From the NCBI RefSeq assembly GCF_009828925.2, contig NZ_WUTY02000001.1, positions 3,626,492 through 3,690,491 on the forward strand: a DNA stretch of 64,000 bases. Reading direction: 5' to 3'. Positions 36,208 to 43,989 of this stretch are shown piece by piece. The notes under the pieces were generated by a model that did no database searches, had not been told where the DNA came from, and saw only the letters and a list, made by a program, of their open reading frames with translations. Numbering within the stretch: position 1 is the stretch's first letter; each line of letters begins with the position of its first letter. This stretch comes from Methylicorpusculum oleiharenae. Lineage in GTDB: Bacteria > Pseudomonadota > Gammaproteobacteria > Methylococcales > Methylomonadaceae. The translations under genes and the position numbers were made by a program.

Positions 36208-39200
36208 CGTTCTTTGGACAAACCGACTCGGGTGATTTGCACGATATGCTCGATGACTTCCTTGGCCTTATCCATACCAATCATTTTGAACAAGCGCGGC
36301 AACAAGCCTTTACGAATTTCAGCTTCGATGTTTTGCGGATTGACTGAATTTTCCGCAACAGCCTTATCGACCAGTTCATCAATTGCAAAAGCCTGTTCGA
36401 CGTAACTTTGCCTGTCCGCCTCCGACAAAGCATTGAATGCATCTTCGCCAAACACCAATTTGAATACTCCAAAATACGCCTTGGCATGCGAATTGGACGC
36501 CAATGGGTCCGGCGTATCCGGCACATCGCGCTCGGCCAGCTTTTCTTCCAAATCCTTAAACAACACGTATTGTTTGAATGGGTGTTCGAACATGGCTTCG
36601 GCATCGCGAATGGCCTGGTCCAGCAATTCCGAAAACACTTTTTGCGCATAAGGATCGTCTTGCAAATCCTGCTCGATGGTTTTCTTCAGTCTGGTGCGAA
36701 TAATGTCGGTTTCGTTGCGGGTTTTTTCATCAGTCCAATCTTCGGGTTTTTGCTTGCCCAGTTCATTGACGATGAATACGCCTTCCGGCTCGCGAATGCC
36801 TTCACCGACCACATGCTTATCGATCAGCTTTTTGATGCGCGCCGCGTAGTCGGAATAGTCGATAGTTTCGCCGGCATCCTGGCGGGCAATTTGCCGAAGT
36901 TGACTGAAAAACCGCACATCACGTTTATAAGTGCGAATATCCTCCTCATTGAAGCTGCGATCTTCGTAAAAACTGCTCGATCCCAGCGCAACTTCCAGAC
37001 ACAAACTAAACGCCGTCAAGGCCTCGTAAAAGTCTTCCCGCACCTTTTGCTTGGCATCGTAACTGTCGCCCGCATCGTCGGTTTGGTAATGCGGAATCAA
37101 CACCTGGCGAAATTGCTCTAGGTCGGCGCGATTTTTAACGTCTTTGAAAATCGCCCATAACGTGTCATGCAAAACTGGCAGCTTTTTATATTCGGTGTTC
37201 ACCTGACGATACAAACCGACCAAATCATCAATGTCGTAGCCGTCTTGGGTGCGTTCGGCCAAATTTTGATAGGCTTCCAGGGTCGTATCCAGCTCTTTCA
37301 ATATCCCCCGGTAATCGATCAGTAGGCCAAATTTTTTCAGCTCATGCAGACGATTGACGCGGGCGATGGCCTGGATCAGATTGTGCTGTTTCAGCGGCTT
37401 ATCGATATACAGCACCGCGTTTCGGGGCTCGTCGAACCCCGTCAGCAATTTATCCACCACAATCAGTATCTGCGGATCGTCTTCGTCGGCGAATCGACGA
37501 ATCACTTCCTTGGTATAAGCCTCTTCACTTTGATTACCGACATGCTCCAGCCACCATTGCTGCACTTCCGGTAAGTGGCTTTCGTCCACTTCCTCGTGAC
37601 CTTCGCGGGTGTCGGGTGGTGACATCACAATGGCACTGGTAACCAAGCCGGTTTCATCGAGATATTTCTTATAGCGGATCGCCGATAGCTTGCTGTCGGT
37701 CGCCAATTGCGCTTTCAAACCATCGGCTACATTTTTGACGAAATGGTCGGCAATATCATGCGCGATTAGTTCGATGCGGCTTTCGGATTGGTAGATTTGG
37801 CCTTTTTGCGCGAATTTCTTCTTCAAATCGGCGCGCTGCTTGTCGGTCAAGCCCTCGGTAATACGCTCGAACCAGTTATCGATGGCCTTGGCATTGGTAC
37901 CCAGCTCCGGCACCCGTTCTTCGTACAGCAAGGGCGTGACCGTGCCATCTTCCACCGCGCGCTGCATGGTGTAGGCATGAATGATGGGGCCGAATTTGTT
38001 GGTGGTTTTATCGTTTTTCAGCAGCGGCGTGCCGGTAAAGGCAATGTAAGCCGCGTTCGGCAATGCCTGGCGCATGCGCTCGTGGGTTTCGCCGCCGTGG
38101 CTACGATGGCCTTCATCGACCAACACGATAATGTCGGAACTGGGATTGTGGCATTCCGGTTGTTTGGAAGCCGTGGCAAATTTATTGATGATCGAGAACA
38201 AAATCCGCTCGTTACCCTGGCTGATGCGCTGCGCTAAATCTTTACCCGACGTCGCCTTGGCTTTTTCAATGTCCCTCGGTGAAGCCAAGACACCGGCATT
38301 GGCAAATACCTTGCTCAACTGCGTTTCCAAATCGATGCGGTCGGTCACCACGAAAAAACGGCAAGGCTTTAACTGCTCATGCAAAATCAAAGCCTTGGCC
38401 ATGAATACCATGGTGAACGACTTACCGGAACCGGTGGTATGCCAAATCACCCCACCCTGGCGGGCATCGCGGCTATCCTTGTGCGTAACCTGATCGACCA
38501 GCTTCTTAATACCAAAATACTGCTGATAGCGCGCGGCAATCTTGCCGCTTTTCTTATCGAACAGGATAAAAAACCGCATGAATTCCAGTAACCGGTCAGG
38601 ATTCAATAAACTGACAATCAGCTTATCCTGGCCGGTCACTAACAGCTTACCTTGCGCGGCTTGGCTATCGAAATATTGCCGCATCCAAGCCGGCCTATGT
38701 CCGAACAACTGCGCAGCCTGACACTCCGATAACGCCGTGTTCTTGATCGCATCGAAGGTGTCGTCTTGCAACAATTCTTCCCGCCACAACGCCCAAAATT
38801 TGGCGGGCGTCCGGGTAGTCCCATACCGGCCATCCAGGCCATTCACCGATAGCAATAATTGGCTGTAAGCAAACAAGTGCGGAATCTCGGCGACGCCTTG
38901 ATTTCTCAGGTGCTGTGAGATGCCCTCCTTGAGCATATCCTTGTGCGGATTATGTGGATCGGGCCGCTTGGCTTCGATACACACCAAGGGGATACCATTC
39001 ACGAAGCAAACGATATCCGGCCTTCGAGTACCGGTACTTCCGGCATTCAACACATCAAATTCGTCGGTCACCTGGAAGCAATTGTTGGCCGGGTTTTCCC
39101 AATCGATGATGGCGATGGTGGGCTGGGCTTTTTTACCATCGATGAATTCAGTAACCGTCAGCCCAAGAGTCAAGTGGTCATACAGCCGCTCGTTGGCTGA

Positions 39201-39473
39201 TAACAAGCCTTCGCCCAAACCGGGCGAGGCTAACTGCCGCACGATGTCGTCGATGGCATTGTTGGATAGCGGATACTCCTGACCTTTCCAGTTGAACCGG
39301 CGTTTGCGCAGTTCAGCTATCAGCACTGTCCGCAACAACACTTCGGAGGTTTGTCCGCCGCGATAGGCAAGCGCTTGCGCCGGCGACAGATACTCATAGC
39401 CCATCGCCATCAACACCTGCAAGGCAGGGATTTGCGAACTGAAGACTTCCTTGGTTTCAGGCACCATACTCAT
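36204..39473 (-). CDS. hsdR: Type I restriction enzyme, R subunit
   Basis: 1089-aa motor/endonuclease subunit. The N-terminal nuclease site RRPDIVCFVNGIPLVCIEAK (D, E-x-K) is at about residues 152-171. SF2 motor: Walker A WHTTGSGKSFTMVFMAKAL, motif II IIVLVDEGHRSHGGE, motif III AFTGTPLL, motif V/VI DKLLTGFDEPRNAVLYIDK and LIQAIARVNRL. It needs HsdM and HsdS. The gene is intact and full-length. It overlaps the DUF559 gene upstream and YgjP downstream by 4 bp each. Confidence 0.95.
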   Translation of the reverse strand: MSMVPETKEVFSSQIPALQVLMAMGYEYLSPAQALAYRGGQTSEVLLRTVLIAELRKRRFNWKGQEYPLSNNAIDDIVRQLASPGLGEGLLSANERLYDHLTLGLTVTEFIDGKKAQPTIAIIDWENPANNCFQVTDEFDVLNAGSTGTRRPDIVCFVNGIPLVCIEAKRPDPHNPHKDMLKEGISQHLRNQGVAEIPHLFAYSQLLLSVNGLDGRYGTTRTPAKFWALWREELLQDDTFDAIKNTALSECQAAQLFGHRPAWMRQYFDSQAAQGKLLVTGQDKLIVSLLNPDRLLEFMRFFILFDKKSGKIAARYQQYFGIKKLVDQVTHKDSRDARQGGVIWHTTGSGKSFTMVFMAKALILHEQLKPCRFFVVTDRIDLETQLSKVFANAGVLASPRDIEKAKATSGKDLAQRISQGNERILFSIINKFATASKQPECHNPSSDIIVLVDEGHRSHGGETHERMRQALPNAAYIAFTGTPLLKNDKTTNKFGPIIHAYTMQRAVEDGTVTPLLYEERVPELGTNAKAIDNWFERITEGLTDKQRADLKKKFAQKGQIYQSESRIELIAHDIADHFVKNVADGLKAQLATDSKLSAIRYKKYLDETGLVTSAIVMSPPDTREGHEEVDESHLPEVQQWWLEHVGNQSEEAYTKEVIRRFADEDDPQILIVVDKLLTGFDEPRNAVLYIDKPLKQHNLIQAIARVNRLHELKKFGLLIDYRGILKELDTTLEAYQNLAERTQDGYDIDDLVGLYRQVNTEYKKLPVLHDTLWAIFKDVKNRADLEQFRQVLIPHYQTDDAGDSYDAKQKVREDFYEALTAFSLCLEVALGSSSFYEDRSFNEEDIRTYKRDVRFFSQLRQIARQDAGETIDYSDYAARIKKLIDKHVVGEGIREPEGVFIVNELGKQKPEDWTDEKTRNETDIIRTRLKKTIEQDLQDDPYAQKVFSELLDQAIRDAEAMFEHPFKQYVLFKDLEEKLAERDVPDTPDPLASNSHAKAYFGVFKLVFGEDAFNALSEADRQSYVEQAFAIDELVDKAVAENSVNPQNIEAEIRKGLLPRLFKMIGMDKAKEVIEHIVQITRVGLSKER

Positions 39474-39844
39474 TGCCGTTCTTCTCCCTCTCCCTTCGGG
39501 AGAGGGCCGGGGTGAGGGGATCGAATGACAACCAATCGAATCGCCTCCAACACCGACTCAATATCCCTGATTACATCATGATTCCAAAACCGCAACACCC
39601 GATACCCTAAAGACTCTAGAAATCGAGTGCGCTGTTCATCCTGCTTTTGTTGCTCGGCGTGCTGACCACCGTCCAACTCGATGATTAACTTAGGTTCCAG
39701 ACATAGAAAATCAGCGATATAAGGACCAATCACCTGTTGTCTACGAAACTTGCAGCCAGCCAATTGCCGATTACGCAATCGATACCACAGCAATTTTTCC
39801 GCATCGGTTTGATTTTTTCGTAAGGCTCGGTCGAGTTGTTTCAT
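39470..39844 (-). CDS. DUF559 (Vsr-like) endonuclease-fold protein
   Basis: 124-aa protein of the DUF559 family, a PD-(D/E)XK/Vsr-like fold: KNQTDAEKLLWYRLRNRQL, GYIADFLC-type strand (GPYIADFLCLEPKLIIELDG) and YRVLRFWNHDVIRDIESVL. Its last ~14 residues (PHPGPLPKGEGEE) are encoded by a REP-like palindrome, so the natural C-terminus has been extended. It overlaps the hsdR start by 4 bp. Confidence 0.85.
   Translation of the reverse strand: MKQLDRALRKNQTDAEKLLWYRLRNRQLAGCKFRRQQVIGPYIADFLCLEPKLIIELDGGQHAEQQKQDEQRTRFLESLGYRVLRFWNHDVIRDIESVLEAIRLVVIRSPHPGPLPKGEGEERQ
39485..39519. repeat. REP-like palindrome, copy 1
   Basis: CCCTCTCCC-TTC-GGGAGAGGG followed by CCGGGGTGAGGGG. Lies at the 3' end of the DUF559 gene, just before hsdR. 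Same unit as the other four copies up to 40925. Confidence 0.8.
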
Positions 39845-39849
39845 TTTGA

Positions 39850-39886
39850 TCCCCTCACCCTAGCCCTCTCCCTGAGGGAGAGGGTA
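39850..39886. repeat. REP-like palindrome, copy 2 (opposite orientation)
   Basis: CCCCTCACCCTAG followed by CCCTCTCCCTGAGGGAGAGGG. Spans the DUF559/Fic boundary and encodes the last residues of the Fic protein (PSPSGRGLG). Confidence 0.8.
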
Positions 39887-40685
39887 CTGAACCTTGCACG
39901 ATCCGCAGATAACGTTCCAAGGTGGCTTGTTCCAGGGTAACCACCAGTTCGATAAACAGGCCGTAATCGCCGCGGGTATGCGCGGTATCTAGGGCATTGT
40001 AATAGGCCAGGCGATTCTCGACCGGAATGATCACCGGCAAAAAGCCGCGCCGCATCAATTCAAAGTTCATCAACAATCGCGAAGTACGGCCATTGCCGTC
40101 GACAAACGGATGGATACCGACGAAATCGACGTGCAAGCGGGCGGCGCATTCCACCGGGTGCATGGGTAAAACTCCCTCTCCAGCGGGAGAGGGTTGGGGT
40201 GAGGGGGAATCAAAATCACCCGTTACCTTCTGATACCAGTCCATCAGCCCCGCCATCGCTTCAGGCACCTTGATGTAATCCGGCGGCAGATGCTCGGCGC
40301 CGGCGATCACCACGTTTTCCTGCCGGTATTGGCCGGCGTTACGGTCATCGATGTTTTTCAGCACCAGATGATGAATGGATTTGATTTGCCACTCGCTCAG
40401 GCCTTCCTGGTTTTGCACGATGGCTTCGACATAATCGATGGCTTCCTTGTGATTGATCACCTCGAAATGCTCGCGCAACGGCTTGCCGCCGATGGTGATG
40501 CCTTCCAGCACCACCTTGGTTTCCTTCAGGGTTAAGGTATTACCCTCGATGGCGTTGGAATGGTAAGTCCATTCCAGCACTTGCTGTTCGTGCAGGGTGC
40601 GGACGGTGTGTTCCGGCAGCGGACGCAGGCTATCGAGGAGGGACTTGAGACGGTCGATTTCGGCGAAACGGATTGCAACGTTCAT
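39855..40685 (-). CDS. Fic-family AMP/UMP-transferase with REP-encoded insertion
   Basis: 276-aa Fic protein that would transfer AMP (or another nucleotide part) to a hydroxyl of a target protein. The catalytic motif GIHPFVDGNGRTSRLL is at about residues 189-204. An inhibitory helix motif of class II type, YHSNAIEGN (S-x3-E-G), sits near residue 45, so the protein can self-inhibit. Residues ~160-171 (SPSPQPSPAGEG) are encoded by a REP-like palindrome between the helical core and the catalytic helix, and the C-terminus is also REP-encoded. It is embedded in the type I restriction operon. Confidence 0.88.
   Translation of the reverse strand: MNVAIRFAEIDRLKSLLDSLRPLPEHTVRTLHEQQVLEWTYHSNAIEGNTLTLKETKVVLEGITIGGKPLREHFEVINHKEAIDYVEAIVQNQEGLSEWQIKSIHHLVLKNIDDRNAGQYRQENVVIAGAEHLPPDYIKVPEAMAGLMDWYQKVTGDFDSPSPQPSPAGEGVLPMHPVECAARLHVDFVGIHPFVDGNGRTSRLLMNFELMRRGFLPVIIPVENRLAYYNALDTAHTRGDYGLFIELVVTLEQATLERYLRIVQGSVPSPSGRGLG
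40172..40208. repeat. REP-like palindrome, copy 3, inside the Fic coding sequence
   Basis: CTCCCTCTCC-AGC-GGGAGAGGG followed by TTGGGGTGAGGGG. In frame within the Fic gene, adding about 12 Ser/Pro/Gly-rich residues. Confidence 0.8.
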
Positions 40686-40745
40686 GATTCGCCTTCCTTC
40701 ACGCAGAGTGCGTCGGTGAGCAATGGTTGCAAGGGAGTTTTATAT

Positions 40746-40797
40746 CCCCTCACCCTCACCCTCACCCTAGCCCTAGCCCTCTCCCGGTGGGAGAGGG
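40746..40797. repeat. REP-like palindrome, copy 4 with expanded CCCTCA/CCCTAG units
   Basis: Repeated CACCCT units, then two CCTAGC units, then CCCTCTCCC-GGT-GGGAGAGGG. Intergenic between Fic and hsdS. The short tandem expansion distinguishes it from the other copies. Confidence 0.8.
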
Positions 40798-40889
40798 AAT
40801 TAAGCCCGAGCATCGAAATAGCTGGACGTTTGATTATCTGCTTACCTGCCATGATCAACATGGTTTCACTAAAAACGGGGGCTGTTAGC

Positions 40890-40925
40890 TCCCTCTCCCA
40901 CCGGGAGAGGGTTGGGGTGAGGGGA
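40890..40925. repeat. REP-like palindrome, copy 5
   Basis: CTCCCTCTCCC-ACC-GGGAGAGGG followed by TTGGGGTGAGGGG. Intergenic, 23 bp before the hsdS stop. Opposite in orientation to copy 4, about 95 bp away, so the pair could fold together. Confidence 0.8.
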
Positions 40926-40947
40926 TCAAATAAACGGCAAACACTAT

Positions 40948-42174
40948 TCATGACTCATCGACCTTCACGCGGCGTTTGCCGGTGAGTAATTGTTGCATTA
41001 GGGCTTTTTTCTCTTGCTTCAAGCAGGCGAGTTTTTGTTGCAGGATTTCGATTTCGCTGTTGGCAACGGTGAGGACTTGAGCAATTCTTTTTTGCTCTTC
41101 CAAAGACGGCATGTTGAAGTGAGCATTTTTAATTCCACCTATAGACAAGCCAAAACGTGTCGCTCCCGTCGCCAAAGTAAAAAAGTAATATCTTGTAATT
41201 GGCAATGAAAATAAAAAATTTAAAAAATCACTATCAACTAAGTTTTTATTTGGACGAAGTATCGCCAAATGATACCCACAAAGGACATTATTTAATTCTT
41301 CGCTAACAAGAGCAGAGATAGCAATATCACCTGGTGTTTCTGAATCTTTCGTAATTATTACATCACCTTTTTTAAGAAAATATTTTTCAATTTCCGTTTC
41401 CTTGGCAGTTGCATTCATAAATTTTATACGAGAAGTTATGTAGTTATTTTTATACACATCCGTGTAATTACATAAATTAACTGCGACTTCACCGCACTCA
41501 GATTTTTTATCAACGGGACTTATAATGACTTCAACAATACTTGAGAGACTGCTATGTCTCCATTCCCCTTCAAACTTTGAAAATCGAGTTTTTCCAGCAA
41601 GCAATTGCTGCATCAAAGCCTTTTTCTGCTGTTGACTATTAGCAAGCAATCTTTCGGTAGTCGAGATCGCTTGATCCCAAGTAGACAGGATTTTGGCAAT
41701 TTTCTTTTGTTCACCAAGGCTAGGGAGATTAACAGGAAAGCTTTTGATACTTTCCGTGTCAAGTCGGCCTGTGCCATGACCGGCAATGGAGACCAGTTGC
41801 CGCATCTTTTCTTTTTGGCTCGCCAAAAAAAACGAAAGAAATAATCCATCGACCTCTTTTTCAGGGATCAACGCCTTAATATCTTGATTGAACGACATTG
41901 GTCGCGTGACATAACCAACAGGAAAATCCTTGAGTAAGGTCATACCACGAACCAAAATCAGGCTCGCACCCGCTGGCGCAAGCTTCGTATTTGCGAGGCC
42001 CGCATCAGTCAAGGTATCAATACTCTTTTTTAGGTAATGTTGCTTTAAATCCTTAGCCGTTATCCAAGGATGAACTCCACCCCAAAAACCCGCATTTTCC
42101 TTACTCGGCGTTCCCCCTGAAGAGAACTTAGCAATTTCACCGAGTTCGGTTGCTTTCCAGTTAGCAGGCAACAT
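40948..42174 (-). CDS. hsdS: Type I restriction-modification specificity subunit
   Basis: 408-aa HsdS with two target-recognition domains separated by conserved helical spacers. TRD1 begins LPANWKATELGEIAKFSSGG. Spacer 1: LPSLGEQKKIAKILSTWDQA with KKALMQQLLAGKTRF. TRD2 begins FEGEWRHSSLSSIVEV. Spacer 2: MPSLEEQKRIAQVLTVANSE with KKALMQQLLTGKRRV. The internal repeat is the normal pseudo-symmetry. Visibly lower G+C inside TRD2 (41150-41520) than in the spacers suggests past domain exchange. Confidence 0.93.
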   Translation of the reverse strand: MLPANWKATELGEIAKFSSGGTPSKENAGFWGGVHPWITAKDLKQHYLKKSIDTLTDAGLANTKLAPAGASLILVRGMTLLKDFPVGYVTRPMSFNQDIKALIPEKEVDGLFLSFFLASQKEKMRQLVSIAGHGTGRLDTESIKSFPVNLPSLGEQKKIAKILSTWDQAISTTERLLANSQQQKKALMQQLLAGKTRFSKFEGEWRHSSLSSIVEVIISPVDKKSECGEVAVNLCNYTDVYKNNYITSRIKFMNATAKETEIEKYFLKKGDVIITKDSETPGDIAISALVSEELNNVLCGYHLAILRPNKNLVDSDFLNFLFSLPITRYYFFTLATGATRFGLSIGGIKNAHFNMPSLEEQKRIAQVLTVANSEIEILQQKLACLKQEKKALMQQLLTGKRRVKVDES

Positions 42175-42191
42175 AACCGCTTCCCTCCCAT

Positions 42192-43235
42192 TTAACCTTC
42201 ATTCTCGTTCCCTTTTCCCACCAACTGTTGCTGCACCCATTGCCGTTCGCGTTCCAGTTCGTGTCTCAGCTCGTCCTCAGTGGGCAAATAAGGCAGATAT
42301 TTGGCGGCAAACAGTTGCTGATTGTCGGACAGTACCGAATATTTGGCGATGGTTTCGCTTTTTTGGCTGCACAATATCAGGCCTATGGTTGGATTGTCGT
42401 CCTCGCCTTTTTTATGCCGGTCGTAAATCCGCACATAGCTATCCATTTGCCCAACGTCCTGATGGGTCAGCTTGCCGAGTTTCAGGTCGATCAGCAAAAA
42501 GCATTTGAGCTTGAAGTTGTAAAACACCAGATCGATGTAAAAATCCTGGTCGTCGGTGCTGATGCGTTGTTGCCGGGCGACGAAGGCAAAACCCTTGCCC
42601 AACTCCAGCAGAAATTGCTGCAAGTTGTCGATCAGGCCTTGTTCCAGCTCGCTTTCCAGAAAGGTTTGCGATGGCAGATTCAGAAAGTCCAGCACGTAGG
42701 GATCGCGCAGATAGTCTTCCGGCCTGGAGCGTAATTCCGTGGTGTTTGCCTTGGCTTCCTGCTCGACGGCGGCGCGATCCTGACTGGCCAGCAGGCGTTC
42801 GTAATACAACACGCCAATCTGGCGCTCCAATGCTCGAACACTCCAGTTCTGCTCCAAGGTTTCCTGCATATACCAATCGCGGGCTTGCGGGTTTTCCAGT
42901 CGCAACAACACGCGATAATGGCTCCAACTCAATTCGAGACACAGTGTGTCTCGAATTGGGAAGCTTTGATAAAACCGGCGCATGTTACGCAAATTGGAAA
43001 CATCAAAGCCTTTGCCATATTCCCGCGTCAGTTGCTCCGACAAGTGCTGCAACTGCTGTTTACCATACGTGGCGCGTTGCTGCCCTTGCTGTTCATCTTC
43101 GACGATCACGCGGCCGATATGCCAATAGGCCTGCACCATTTCGCTGTTGACGGTTTGGTGTACCCGATTGCGCGCCTGTTCGACGATTTGCCGGATAGCC
43201 GACAGCAGTTGATGGTTTGCGGCATCAAGCGTCAT
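42192..43235 (-). CDS. YhcG/DUF1016-type PD-(D/E)XK nuclease-domain protein
   Basis: 347-aa protein of the YhcG (DUF1016) family. The N-terminal helical domain (MVQAYWHIGRVIVEDEQQG, SNLRNMRRFYQSFP, LSWSHYRVLLRLENP) is followed by a C-terminal PD-(D/E)XK nuclease domain (FYIDLVFYNFKLKCFLLIDL, K in LKLGKLTHQD). Such genes are frequent passengers of restriction loci. A 29-bp perfect palindrome lies within the coding sequence. Confidence 0.88.
   Translation of the reverse strand: MTLDAANHQLLSAIRQIVEQARNRVHQTVNSEMVQAYWHIGRVIVEDEQQGQQRATYGKQQLQHLSEQLTREYGKGFDVSNLRNMRRFYQSFPIRDTLCLELSWSHYRVLLRLENPQARDWYMQETLEQNWSVRALERQIGVLYYERLLASQDRAAVEQEAKANTTELRSRPEDYLRDPYVLDFLNLPSQTFLESELEQGLIDNLQQFLLELGKGFAFVARQQRISTDDQDFYIDLVFYNFKLKCFLLIDLKLGKLTHQDVGQMDSYVRIYDRHKKGEDDNPTIGLILCSQKSETIAKYSVLSDNQQLFAAKYLPYLPTEDELRHELERERQWVQQQLVGKGNENEG
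42930..42958. repeat. 29-bp perfect palindrome inside the YhcG-type gene
   Basis: CAATTCGAGACACA, centre G, TGTGTCTCGAATTG. It encodes the IRDTLCLEL part of the protein. A degenerate relative (CAATTTGAGACACA, then TGCGTTCCAATTCG) lies at 43923-43952 upstream of the DUF4160 gene, so it behaves as a dispersed palindromic repeat. Confidence 0.75.
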
Positions 43236-43282
43236 AGCTTAGCTCTTTTAAGCCTACTTTAGCTTGTAAGCCAATGGTCTGA

Positions 43283-43316
43283 TTTTTAATTATGGCGAAT
43301 TCGCCATAATTAAAAA
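43283..43316. repeat. 34-bp perfect palindrome upstream of the YhcG-type gene
   Basis: Left arm TTTTTAATTATGGCGAA (43283-43299), right arm its exact complement (43300-43316), no loop. Lies between the DUF2442 stop and the YhcG-type start. A-run rather than T-run follows the stem in both directions, so it does not look like an intrinsic terminator. Operator for a dimeric regulator or a mobile palindrome are alternatives. Confidence 0.75.
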
Positions 43317-43340
43317 CGAAGTTATGTACGCTTTCAGTGA

Positions 43341-43595
43341 TCATTTTAAAACCCATTCGCCATTTTGTTTGATCGCTTGATACATCGCATCCGGCGCCAA
43401 ATCGATTTCATCCGGCCAGGCTACAAAGCCATCGGTTATCTCCAGGCGATTAAAGAATTGTGGGTCTTTTAATTTCTCAAACACGCCGTATAAATGGCTT
43501 GGCAAAATCTTAACCGCGCCGGATAAACCATCGGCAAACGTGACAACAAATTCAAGATGGCGGGTTACTTTTGCGTCTATCACATCAAAATACAT
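43341..43595 (-). CDS. DUF2442 protein
   Basis: 84-aa protein of the DUF2442 family: YFDVIDAKVTRHLEFVVTFA, then FEKLKDPQFFNRLEI and ITDGFVAWPDEIDLAPD. These are paired with DUF4160 genes in what is thought to be a toxin-antitoxin-like two-gene unit. Start at the ATG at 43595, ten bases after the DUF4160 stop. Confidence 0.82.
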   Translation of the reverse strand: MYFDVIDAKVTRHLEFVVTFADGLSGAVKILPSHLYGVFEKLKDPQFFNRLEITDGFVAWPDEIDLAPDAMYQAIKQNGEWVLK

Positions 43596-43605
43596 AGCAT
43601 TAACC

Positions 43606-43866
43606 TCAGTGTAACGGTTCAATTTTAATGGGCTGTAAATGTTGCTGGCATAAATCCCAATCTTGGAGTAATTCGGCTTGATGTAATTCAGCCCAATCCA
43701 AAACCAGTTCCAAAGCACGTCTCGGTAATTCCCCCTCCATTAAAGACAAGGTCCGAATATCGATAGACGCTTTAAATTCTCCATATTGGGCATGAAAATG
43801 TGGCGGTGCATGTTCGTCAAAAAACATACGAATGACAATACCGTAAAATATACTAATGGTAGGCAT
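43606..43866 (-). CDS. DUF4160 protein
   Basis: 86-aa protein of the DUF4160 family: MPTISIFYGIVIRMFFDEH, PPHFHAQYGEFKASI, LPRRALELVLDWAELHQAEL. Paired with DUF2442 directly downstream. Probably a toxin-antitoxin-like passenger of the restriction island; no activity is demonstrated by sequence. Confidence 0.85.
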   Translation of the reverse strand: MPTISIFYGIVIRMFFDEHAPPHFHAQYGEFKASIDIRTLSLMEGELPRRALELVLDWAELHQAELLQDWDLCQQHLQPIKIEPLH

Positions 43867-43989
43867 GAACTGCTCCTATTTCTCCAAAAAATCGATTAAA
43901 TGACCAGATGTTGTTTTCAGCGCAATTTGAGACACACTGCGTTCCAATTCGACAGCAGCCGACATTATTCAAGCCGGTTATTTTTGGTA

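Noticed and set aside
36408-37121. Long plus-strand open frame opposite hsdR
   Set aside because: Antisense shadow of a gene with clear motifs; no ribosome-binding site and no domain.
42439-42942. Alternative minus-strand frame within the YhcG-type gene
   Set aside because: The overlapping frame carries all YhcG motifs; this one has none.
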